Shown here: in pieces, positions 1 to 9,075 of the stretch
Layout of the letters: each line of letters starts with the position of its first letter
Position numbering within the stretch: the first letter of the stretch is position 1
Assembly: GCA_951213105.1 (NCBI GenBank)
Contig: OX578140.1
Span: 31,270,018 to 31,334,017, forward strand
Source of the DNA: Amaurobius ferox
Lineage: Eukaryota; Arthropoda; Arachnida; Araneae; Amaurobiidae
Reading direction: 5' to 3'
DNA: 64,000 nt
Notes under the pieces: model-generated
The model's input: the letters and a program-made list of their open reading frames with translations, nothing else
Databases searched by the model: none
Told to the model about the DNA's origin: nothing
Translations under genes and position numbers: made by a program

Positions 1-32
<32 letters not shown>

Positions 33-116
33 TTTTTAAAGTTATTATAAAGTTATATAAATTTTTAGTTATCTTCAAGTTATATAAATTTTTTAAAGTT
101 TTATATATATATATAT
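1..116. repeat. (TA)n and AT-rich low-complexity DNA at left edge
   Basis: A pure TA run covers bases 1-29 and a short one recurs near 105-116. Between them is an imperfect repeat of an aagttatataaatttt-like unit. The run continues off the window, so its true length is unknown. Confidence 0.9.
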
Positions 117-606
117 AAAACGTTTTGATTTAGAACTTCATAACATCTGTCGCATTTCCATTTTGATATGGGTAAAGTCGCGTGTTCACAGGTCGAAGTA
201 AAATGTTCTTTGAACAAGTATTCAATGCTTTGGAATGTTTGTTAGTTTCATGAAACAAAATACAAAATAAAAGCAAATTTGATTAAGATGTGTATAATTT
301 GCTTTTCGAAACATTTTCATTGAATATTTTTATATGTCTTCGTCAAACAAATATTTCTTGTTCGATGAGTAAATTTTGAGTTTTGAAACAATCATTTGTT
401 CTGTAGATGCTATTCAGTTTAAAATACATGTAAAATTCTTCGTTGAGCAGTTTTATTTTGGATTTATCGAACAAAATGATTCGTTAGATCATGGTTTTGT
501 TTCGACCTGTGGACATGTGGCCTCCAGCTTTACATAAAATGTATGCATTTATACGTAATGGAAGTTTGTTAAAGGTATTTGATGCGATAACTTTTATATT
601 TTTCAG
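117..606. other. Non-coding, probable intron or upstream flank of gene 1
   Basis: No long open frame, repeat or promoter motif is recognisable. It ends in a splice-acceptor-like tract (ttatatttttcag) at 606, so it is best read as intron if gene 1 has exons to the left. Confidence 0.5.
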
Positions 607-1368
607 AAATTTCCTATTACAATGGAGCAAGACAGCGATGATTCAAATTCGATTAAAATAATAGTTTCACCCGCAACGCCATCACAGAGCAGTAGTGAAA
701 GTACTGTTGAGCCTGGTTGTAATCAGACTGAGATGGAAAATAGCGAGACAATCAGTCATATGAGTGAAATTTCTGCAAATGCAGAAGGAACACAATTGAT
801 GGAAGCTTCTACAAGTTATTCAGATTCTGTCAAAAAGGATACTGCTCATGGAGATGTTTCTAAATCTCCTATTTGCACTGAAGACATTGAAGATGGTTCT
901 AAGAGTTCAGATAGCTCGAACAAAAGTAATTCGTCAATGGCTTCTGAAAGCAACGAAGAGATAAAGTCAAAAATAGATGAAATTGAAGTTGATGCACCAC
1001 AAAGTAAAACAGCTGATGAACAGTTTCAAGTTGTCGATGAGAACCAAATGGAAGTTGTCGATGAGAACCAAACGGAAGTTGTCGATGAGAACCAAACGGA
1101 AGTTGTCGATGAGAACCAAATGGAAGTTGTCGATGAGGGGAACCAAATGGACGGTCAGGGGAACCAAATGGATAGTCAGGGGAACCAAATGGAAATCGAC
1201 AAAAATGTTATGGAAAAGTCCTCAAAGATGGCAGATAGTTCCGACGTAGGAATTTGGAAGTTAAGAGTTCAATATTCCGAAGAAGAAAAAGATGACGTAA
1301 AAGAGGAAGAAAGTCCATCTATGTCGTCTGAAGATTCGCTTCCTTTCTCCAAAGTTCTTACATCGGAG
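607..1368 (+). CDS. Gene 1, exon: acidic Ser/Asp/Glu-rich protein, N-terminal part
   Basis: The exon is bounded by a tttttcag acceptor ending at 606 and a strong donor (cggag|gtaact) at 1369. The frame is open from 607 in phase 0. The first ATG is at 622, so translation could start there or enter from an upstream exon, because the five codons before the ATG are also open. From 622 it gives 249 residues with no predicted signal peptide or membrane segment and very many Ser, Glu, Asp and Asn. A block of 8-residue repeats (VVDENQME-type) followed by 7-residue repeats (GNQMDGQ-type) lies at about residues 137-193. Reading past the donor adds only 11 residues before a stop, which supports splicing. 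It ends exactly on a codon boundary, matching the phase-0 acceptor at 16951, and the junction joins KVLTSE to AEVLTSK. I do not recognise the family. Disordered composition suggests a nuclear or scaffold protein, but this is inference. Confidence 0.72.
1030..1200 (+). repeat. In-frame coding minisatellite in gene 1
   Basis: Four 24-nt units (starting 1030, 1054, 1078 and 1102) and a partial fifth at 1126 encode VVDENQ-M/T-E. They are followed by about three 21-nt units encoding GNQMD-G/S-Q. Both period lengths are multiples of three, so copy-number change keeps the frame. The near identity of the units indicates recent expansion. Confidence 0.9.
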
Positions 1369-1955
1369 GTAACTAATATTTGCTTTTATACTTATAAATA
1401 TTAAGTAATTTAAGTATTAATGTTTAAAATCATTATCGTGGAGCTTTTACTCTAGAACTGAATCGTTCACATATACTATGTAGTCACCTACAGTAATCAG
1501 TGTTGAACTAAAACTTTTCATTCAAGCCACTGTAGTACAATGAACCTCGGTTATAACTAGTTTTCAACGACATCAAACCACCCGACTGAGACTACATAGC
1601 ACATGCATTACAATACATGCAGTGTAATGCATTTTTGCGTTTCATTTATTACTGTGCTGCAAATTTTGTCATTTTAAGTTGTTTATATGAGGTTTTTAAA
1701 AGTTTTTATTTCACTCATCGTGACCAATGTGTAGGTGTTTGTCCGTTGCAACTTTTTTTTAGAGTGAGAGAGAGAGATGGGGCATGTTTAATATACTTTT
1801 CTACGTCCTAGAGAGCTGAAATTTAGCCCACAGCTTAGTCTAGTAGAATCTGTTAAAGTTTGGCGGATCCTCAAAAATAGAACGGGCATGCTTTTGCGAA
1901 ATGTCTCGTAAAAATACTAGTGTAAGATAGTTTAAAGAATTCAGTAATATATATA
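1369..1955. other. Start of 15.6-kb intron of gene 1; no feature seen
   Basis: The stretch after the donor at 1369 is AT-rich with a short GA run near 1765. Small open frames here have no recognisable content. Confidence 0.6.
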
Positions 1956-1959
1956 TTGT

Positions 1960-2515
1960 TTAAACAGTATATATCTCAAGGAAATTGCATATACAAATTA
2001 AATAAGGGAATACCACAGGGAGAAATTTCATCTACAATACTGGTCAACCATTATCTACATTTTTACGAAATTCTATACCCTTTCACCAGTCATCATGAAG
2101 CGATTTATTGACGACCTTATTGGAATTACCAATGAAGCACCTATATTAAACTTTAATTTTTATCCAACTAATCTACAACTAATTGAAAACGTATATGCAT
2201 CAAACGGATCAATTATCTAGACGTTAGTTTAAAAATTCAAAATGCAGACACATTAAAATTTAAAATATACGACAAAACAGAAATAATTTCAAAGTAAATA
2301 AACTTCAACATTATTCATCCAATCTTTCAAAATCAGTATATAAAAATATCATTAATAACCAGTTATTAAGAATAAAAATGTTAAGTACACCTTGTTACTG
2401 CAAAGAACATATTTTTAAATTCATAAACACCACTATCCAAAATACCTACCCGCCAAACTTTATTTTTTCTTTTATTAAAACACATTTTAATTTTAAATTC
2501 AACACCTTGCAGTTA
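1960..2515 (+). pseudogene. Degenerate reverse transcriptase, Penelope-like candidate
   Basis: Frame-hopping conceptual translation gives RT landmarks in the right order. First comes NKGIPQGEIS followed by a hydrophobic stretch ending LHFYE (RT motif 4, about 2005-2075). After a frameshift comes RFIDDLIGI (about 2098-2125), the catalytic 'xxDD' box. After further breaks comes LDVSLKI, then a thumb-like segment containing KLQHYSSNLSKSVYKN and a Cys-containing stretch ending near 2510. The order '..IDDL.. / LDV / K-QHY-S-N / RI' is like the RT and thumb of Penelope-like elements. At least three frame breaks and stops mean it is a relic. No endonuclease domain, LTR or element boundary was found. 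A different RT clade is possible. Confidence 0.6.
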
Positions 2516-2519
2516 TAAT

Positions 2520-3445
2520 TACAGCAACAGATTGACAGATCATTCTCAAACAATTTTAAATAATTTTTCATCTCCATGTTTCACTTCCAATAGTTGAAAC
2601 CTTAGTATATAGAATTAACTGTAACCTGTATTGAGTAAAAATGTTTAGTGAGTTTCATGTAATCTGCATACAAAGCAGCGCAAGGGGTAAATACATTTAT
2701 ATTATATTCTTATACCTTTTCATTACATTATATTCTACTTTAAATACTTAGCCACACACTGGTATATTTGATTATTATATTTGATTTCTTATATATATCT
2801 GATCCAATTTGTATTTTCTTCTACGTCGGGCCATGCGCATTATTTCTATAATACAGTTTACAGTAATGCCCACAGAAACGTAGAATCCGCATTAGCGAAA
2901 CATATATGGCCCTTGATAACGTACATGGTTTTGGAAATGCTTTTCACTTTAATCAATTTATTCAATTTCAAAAAAATGTTGGGGAGCAAGAAAAGACCTA
3001 GCTCATCGTGCAAAACAATGTTTTTGTTTTGCAACTTTTCATCTTTAAACACATTTCTTGCATTTACACCATGTATGTTTATGCAGGGAATAAGGGAATT
3101 AGTACCTTAAGTACCTGCATTACATATATGATTTATATCAATAATTTCATCTTAATGTGTTGTACAAAAATTTATTCATCCCTCTTTACCACATATAATT
3201 CTTTTTCCATTGCTTAACTTTTATACGGAACAGGAAAAAAGGGGTATTTTATATCAATTCAGTACCTGTTTTATTTATGTTTTCTTATCATATTTCTTTT
3301 TAAATATTCAATGGCTTGTCGTATAGTATTTTTGATGTCGCATTTACTTTTCAGTCCATCTTCCTTTCACTTATGTTATACAGAACATTTTCTATTAATG
3401 ATCGATCTCAAGTATATATAATACAAGTAAAATTAAAATTCTTCA

Positions 3446-3447
<2 letters not shown>
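2520..3447. other. Intronic DNA without assignable feature
   Basis: It is AT-rich. The open frames of 60-109 codons here lack domain-like composition and overlap each other on both strands. I see no repeat boundary. Confidence 0.5.

Positions 3448-3535
<88 letters not shown>
3448..3535. repeat. (TA)n microsatellite, about 88 bp
   Basis: An uninterrupted TA run directly abuts the foldback element that follows. Confidence 0.97.
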
Positions 3536-3537
<2 letters not shown>

Positions 3538-3539
3538 TA

Positions 3540-3946
3540 AAGAAAGAACGACAATGTATCAAAAATTCGCCGGGGGGTGATTGTGACCCCCACTTCCCGG
3601 TTAAGCCAGCTTAACGTCATGACAACACTCCCGGAAGCGGATACATTGTCGGAAACCATGTACACAAAATTTAAAGTTCAATATGAAATATGCAAAGACA
3701 AAAGTTGAAAGACCCAAATAGACTCAACTACAATAAATAATTTCATTCATTTATTGTAGTTGAGTCTATTTGGGTCTTTCAACTTTTGACTTTACATATT
3801 TCATATTGAATTTTAAATTTTGTGTACTTGGTTTTCGACAGTGTATCCGCTTCCGGGAGTGTTGTCATGACGTTAAGCTGGCTTAACCGAGAAATGGGAG
3901 GCCACAATCCCCCCGGCGAATTTTTGATACATTGTCGTTCTTTCTT
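3540..3946. mobile_element. Foldback element: two 199-bp inverted arms, 10-nt loop
   Basis: Bases 3540-3738 and 3749-3946 are reverse complements with only scattered mismatches, around the loop aatttcattc (3739-3748). Each arm carries a GC-rich module (about 3568-3640 and its mirror) with a gttaagc/gcttaac mini-hairpin and a g5/c5 hairpin. The left arm abuts (TA)n and the right arm is followed by an AT-rich tract with another (TA)n at 4050. No terminal duplication can be assigned because the flanks are low complexity. A related but not inverted GC-rich module sits beside another (TA)n tract at 50600-50730. The transposon class is unknown. Confidence 0.8.
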
Positions 3947-4047
3947 CTCTTTATTTTATATATAAATGTACTTGGAAGGGCTGCATCGGGACTTAGGGTA
4001 TATTTTCTGTAGGCTGTTTAGGGAGACGTCGATAAATTTGTATATTT

Positions 4048-4049
<2 letters not shown>

Positions 4050-4083
<34 letters not shown>
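4050..4083. repeat. (TA)n microsatellite
   Basis: About 34 bp of TA lies downstream of the foldback element. Confidence 0.95.
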
Positions 4084-4088
<5 letters not shown>

Positions 4089-4423
4089 GATTAAAATACA
4101 TAACCTAAATGGAAACATACTAAAACGGCCAAACTTCAGGTACCTTCCTTTCTTAGCATGTTTCTATTTTGGTATATATACAGTGAAACCTGTATAAGTT
4201 GGACACTCACGGTTTCCCCTAAAAGTGTTCAACTTAGACAGTATGATGAAATTTTATTTTTCCCTTCAATAAAGAATTTCAAAATACTTTCCTTTTAACA
4301 TATATAAAATACTAATGAGCCAATGGTTTTAATTAAATATTGTAATTACTGTTACAAAATACTTATGTACATACTTAAAATGTGAATCAAGGAATCTGCA
4401 TACACCTACTTTTATATGTAATA

Positions 4424-6861
4424 CTAGCAGCATACCCGTTCTTCGTACGGAGTATATAATATAAATAAACTTAAATGTCACAATCATGTGCAAATTCCTA
4501 TAGTATACTAAATGACATGTTTAATCAAAATATTCTGTTAAAATATTTAATACAATGCTCCTAAAAAGAAACCTAAGGATCTCTGTTCTCACTATACAAA
4601 ATTATTTTCACGGGTAGATCTGAAGAATAAAATATCCTGGCCTTTTTTGTAAGCAAATTTATAAAAATTATGGAATTGAATCAATATATGCAAAATAATA
4701 GCGTATTGTATGGGACCCGTACTACTTATATACGCGAATATTAGAAGATATAACCTGTATTAGTAGTTTACATATATAAAGTGAAAATATCAATAAATCC
4801 GTAATCTTTAAACCAGTAGGCAGTAATTCATTCCCATATGTTCCCAAATGAAAGTGCTAAAATTATATGGGAAGATAAACCCGTACTACTTATAATGTCA
4901 TAGATTAGAAGATATGTCCTAGTGTTAGTAAAAGATTACCCGTATTATAATATTTAGTTTGAAAAAATGTTGCCAATATATAACAGATTACTTAATAAAT
5001 TAAAAATATCAATAATCCCCGTAATCTTCATACCGGAAGGCTTGATTCCAATATATGCCAATATACCTGTACTACTTATATTTTCTTACATTAGAAGATA
5101 TACCAGTGCATTTGTAGAAGATTACTCGTACAACGTACAATATATGAGTTTCAACAATTTTTGCCGCAATAAAACAATGCCATAAGAAATTGAAAATATC
5201 AATAATCTCTCAATCAATAATCCCCGAAAACATCAATAATAATAATGTTTAAACATGAAGATCGTAATTGATATTATCCAGTCAAAAATACGATGGCAAT
5301 GAAATTTATTTTATATACATATCTTCATCATTAAAATCGGAAAAGATTTAATAAAAATCTTCGTCCTCATAAACACATTAAATTTAAATCCGTTGTTAAG
5401 CGACATGTTATGATTTGCTTCAAATAAATTGGTGGTCAAAATATCGTCTGAATATCTCTAATGAAGGTTTGGCGACATTTTAAAAAATCGCCAAATTTAT
5501 CGCCAAGTGGGACTGTAGAACTGACAGTCCCACTTGGCGATAAATTGACGAACCATCATCAAAATATTATTCCCTAAAAAAAACACAATTTCGTTTATTT
5601 AGGGCAATTTATCAATTTCAAAATATTTTTATGGATTTATAATTATTTTTATCAATTTGGTGACATTTTAAAAATTCGCTAAATGGGTTACTAAGTAGGG
5701 CGGTTGGACTGACAGACAAATGCTAACGAAACACCATTTCAGTACTTTCTTTTAACAATACAAAATAAAATTCAATGATTTACTTCATTTTTATCAATTT
5801 GGGGACTTTTCAATCAATTTGGCAACTTTTAAGAAATTTGCCAAGTTAGCGATATCCAGCCAAATTCGTAGCTCTAAATTCGCAGATCTGAATAAAATAT
5901 CGCGATCCAGTTTGTATATACTAAATGAAAACACTAAAATATTATTAGAAGATATACCCATTCTACTCTTTTTCTGTTTAAACAATTGGATAAATGAATT
6001 TATTGGGTAAACAGAATTTGAGTTTATTAGCTAAACACAATATATAAGCTTAAAACCTCTTTGCTAAAATACATGAAAGTGATGTATGCAGTTCGCAATT
6101 AATATAATTAAAAAAATCAAACCGTTCATTTATAAGATATATTTTAATATCCATTTATTTATTATTCAAATCGAAAAAATAATAATAATCATTAACAAAC
6201 ACATTTAATTCCATTCCTTTGCCGAGCAACATGATATAAGATAGAATCTTCCTCATAAAATGCGAAATTAAATAACCATTTTAATTTCTTTATACTTCTA
6301 ATCGTTGAGTAAAAGCTTGTGAAATATAAAACATGGAGGTAGATTTTTCCATTTAAATTCATGTTTCAAACAATTCATGCTTTCAGATAGTGACTATTTA
6401 ATGCAAAAATCCTGCATCAAACTCAAAAATAAAGTTTTAATTCCCTTTGACGCTTTAAACAAACGATTTTATCCTTTCCGTTTGCATAAACCACGGAGTT
6501 GGAGAGTAGAACTCCTATAAAAAAAGTTCCGTTTTTCATTAATATCTCGACAACCCTTGGTCTTAGAAACTCGAAACTTGGGCAAAATTTATGGGGGGCT
6601 ATTTTAAGGTCACCCACAAAATTTCATTAAATTCGGTTCAGCCGTTCTCTCGTGATGATGAGACAAACGAAAGTTTCGTTTTTTACTAATATCTCGAGAA
6701 CCACTGGTTGTAGAAATTCCAACCATAGACTAAATTTTAAGTGGGGCTATTTCTAGGCTACCCACAAAATTTCATCAAATTCGGTTCAGCCGTTCTCCCG
6801 TGATGATGGGACAAACAGACAGACAGACAGACAGACAGATTTTCATTTTTATTTATATAGA
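4424..6861 (-). mobile_element. Non-autonomous Helitron, copy 1 (2438 bp)
   Basis: Read on the - strand it starts TCTATATAAATAAAAATGAA after a host A (6862) and ends ..CGGGTATGCTGCTAG before a host T (4423). This is the 5'-TC / CTRR-3' structure with A^T insertion typical of Helitrons. A short palindromic segment (ccgtacgaagaacgg) lies about 10-25 bases before the 3' end. A (GTCT)n run and a conserved gggagaacggctgaaccgaa-like motif lie near the 5' end. No Rep/helicase coding sequence is seen. It matches 20316-22340 along its length with indels and sits inside the pogo element. Confidence 0.85.
5497..5543. repeat. Perfect 20-bp-arm hairpin inside Helitron copy 1
   Basis: Arms 5497-5516 and 5524-5543 are exact reverse complements around a 7-nt loop (agaactg). 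In Helitron copy 2 only part of one arm (cttggtgataa-like, near 21130) remains, so the hairpin was gained in copy 1 or lost in copy 2. Confidence 0.9.
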
Positions 6862-7021
6862 TGTAACGGCTACTCACATGCTGCATTTGAATTCATTGGA
6901 TCAGATGGATTCAATAATCCATTTCTATTGTTCAGAAAAGTACTCTGTCGGAAGAGTTTGTTTTCTTCTGATTCCAGATGCCCATTTTATTTCTATTTTA
7001 CTGTGCAGATTAAACACAGTC

Positions 7022-7534
7022 TTAATGTGTTCTGGCGTATTTTGCATAAAAGCATACAGTTCTAATTTTTTGACACATTGCATTGCACTTTCGTGTATAG
7101 GAAGTTCTACATCTGTTTTTTTCCTCTTCCTCCGAAGAAAACCTGTCATTCACTTTTGTTCGATGTAGCAACAAATGGAGATTCAATATCATGGGTTTCA
7201 AGATATTGACAGATGCAAAATTTTGACAAGCATCGGATAACTCTTTTCTGCACGTTTCAGGAAGGCACTTTAGTTCTTCATCCAGTGACTTCAATTTGAA
7301 ACAGTCTGTCACTTGGCACGCAGAAGAGATGAGATCACATAGAAATCCCGCATACTTGAAACACTTAACAATGGTGTTATCTGATAGATTTTTCCATGCT
7401 TCATAAATGCATCGGACTGCGTCTAAGACTGTCACTTTTTTGACAAATTTTGCCACATTCTCACAATTTTTTGCAGCCTGGAAAATTCTGGAAGTGGTCA
7501 ACTTACAAAGGTTTTGAGCTATGCTTTGTGACAA
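7022..7534 (-). pseudogene. C-terminal fragment of pogo/Tigger transposase
   Basis: This is 170 open codons. Residues about 35-65 (VTVLDAVRCIYEAWKNLS, then a KCFKYAGF motif) match the post-DDE region of Tigger/jerky-type transposases, where 'I-DAI-W---AW--V---TI-NCF-KAGF' is conserved. Full-length relatives are about 450-600 residues, so the CENP-B-like DNA-binding half and the DDE triad are missing here. It lies 160 bp inside the right terminal repeat in the expected orientation. It cannot encode an active transposase. Confidence 0.8.
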
Positions 7535-7799
7535 ATTCTACCTAATTACCTGGTCAATATACAAGTTAGACAGGTGGTCAACTTATAAAGGGTTCACTCA
7601 ATGTTAAAGTAATTAAGCCATTCCGTTCCTCGTCAATTAGGTCAACTTAGACAGGTGGTCAACTTACAAAGGTGGTCAACTTCGCAGGTTTCACTGTATG
7701 TACATAATCAAATATTTTAAATTTAATATACCAAGCATGTATAACTAGTAAGTTTAACAAAACTTCAATATATTAAAAAACTCTACATTTAAAATTACA

Positions 7800-7898
7800 A
7801 TTTAAATTTATTAATTATAAAATTAAATTTTAAAATTATTCCGGCCACACAACTTGTTACCATAAACCCCTGGGTTGGTCGTGTGGTCTGGGCCTTCA
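7800..7898 (+). mobile_element. 5'-truncated SINE copy (3' tail module)
   Basis: A perfect 15-bp duplication (acatttaaaattaca, 7785-7799 and 7899-7913) brackets an AT-rich segment plus the module ccggccacac..gtggtctggg (7841-7899). The module aligns with the 3' tail of the SINEs at 36074-36360 and 53166-53547. The duplication shows insertion by target-primed retroposition. Confidence 0.75.
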
Positions 7899-7913
7899 AC
7901 ATTTAAAATTACA

Positions 7914-8630
7914 TCTACTTATGGCGTTATTTGCAGTGTATAAATAAGGTGAAATTAATAAGTTAAATATATGAATTCAAACTATTTCAATTTATAGTAC
8001 ATTGGGGAGGGGGGTGACATATGTCCTTTATGTTCACGTAATAAGGCCATTAAATGATACGTACTACTTGAAGGTGATATTTTGTAGTCACCCCCAGACG
8101 ACTTTACAATTACATTACCTTTAAACTTCACTATTCGTTTTAAATTATAAGGGTTGTTTCTGGTTTTTTATATTTCATATATCTATTTATTGCGCTAAAT
8201 GCAGCATATAAATAAGATGAAATTAATGATTTAACCAAAAAAATTTAAATAGAACTTAAAGACATTGCGCACAATCTGTTACTTATTATAGGACTTTTAA
8301 TAAGTACTAGGTTAAGAATTCGTTGAAAAGAGTGAATAAGAAACTTTAACAACTAATGAAAAGTTAGACGGTACAAAGTTTCTAATTAAGGGATATTTCT
8401 TATAATTTGATTTTTCTCGTGGTGAGTTCTGAATAAAACTTTTACCCTCTAAACAGAAGTTTTTATATTTACTTGTTTCATTATTATTTACCTTTTCATG
8501 GAGGCTAATTGGACTAATCTCAATACGCTGTGCATTTCTGTTTTTCAAACCACCGCAGAACAGACAATATGAATAACTTTAAGAGCGGCTTTTGTTGTAG
8601 GAATATTGTTAATTTTGACCGTTGATTGCC
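7914..8630. other. Intronic DNA without assignable feature
   Basis: A g-rich ggggaggggggtgac (about 8006) and a cacccccagacg (about 8089) are weakly complementary. No gene-like frame is present; the 78-codon minus-strand frame near 8430 has no recognisable motif. Confidence 0.5.
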
Positions 8631-8631
8631 T

Positions 8632-9075
8632 TTTCGAATCTTCCACTTAGATAAAGCACAAATTAGGAAACTTCGAGTTTTTAATTCCTTCTGGAATCTT
8701 CTACTTAGATAAGATAGATATTATCAAACTTCGACCTCTGAATTTCTTTTGGAATCTTTAACTTAGAAAAGACAGAAATCAGGAAACTTTGACCTCTGAA
8801 TTTCTTTTGGAATCTTCCACTTAGAAAAGACAGAAATTAGGAAACTGTGACCTCTGAATTTTTTTTGGAATCTTCCACTTGAAAAAGACAGAAATTAGGA
8901 AACTTTGACCTCTGAATTTCTTTTGGAATCTTCCACTTAGAAAGGACAGGAATTAGGAAACTTTGACTTCTGAATTTCTTCTGGAATCTTCCATTTATAA
9001 AAGACAAAAATTAGTAAACTTTGACCTCTGAATTCCTTTTGGAAACTTCTACTTATATAAGACAGAAATTAAGAA
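8632..9075. repeat. Minisatellite, about 58-bp unit, 7-8 copies
   Basis: The unit is about 'ggaatcttccacttag aaaagacagaaattagga aactttgacctctgaatttctttt'. Unit starts fall near 8635, 8693, 8751, 8809, 8868, 8926, 8984 and 9041. The central units are most alike and the edge units most diverged, as usual for unequal exchange. Confidence 0.93.

Larger units (their letters stand above)
4181..7696 (-). mobile_element. pogo/Tigger-type DNA transposon remnant, split by a Helitron
   Basis: The left end cagtgaaacctgtataagtt (4181) and the right end ..gcaggtttcactg (7696) are inverted repeats, each flanked by TA, the target duplication of Tc1/mariner/pogo elements. Subterminal 'gtcaactta' repeats occur at both ends. 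The right end carries three or more copies of ggtcaactta(t/c)aaagg between 7535 and 7690. The C-terminal part of a Tigger-like transposase lies at 7534-7022 on the - strand. The N-terminal and catalytic DDE portion is absent. The segment 4424-6861 is a later Helitron insertion, so the pogo element proper is about 1.08 kb. Confidence 0.85.

Noticed and set aside
967..1249. Antisense and frame-shifted open frames over the gene 1 repeats
   Set aside because: Shadows produced by 24- and 21-nt repeats; the VVDENQME frame is continuous with the spliced exon.
2781..3217. Membrane-protein-like open frame (109 codons)
   Set aside because: Hydrophobicity comes from T-rich sequence; an overlapping frame is open on the other strand and no gene context exists.
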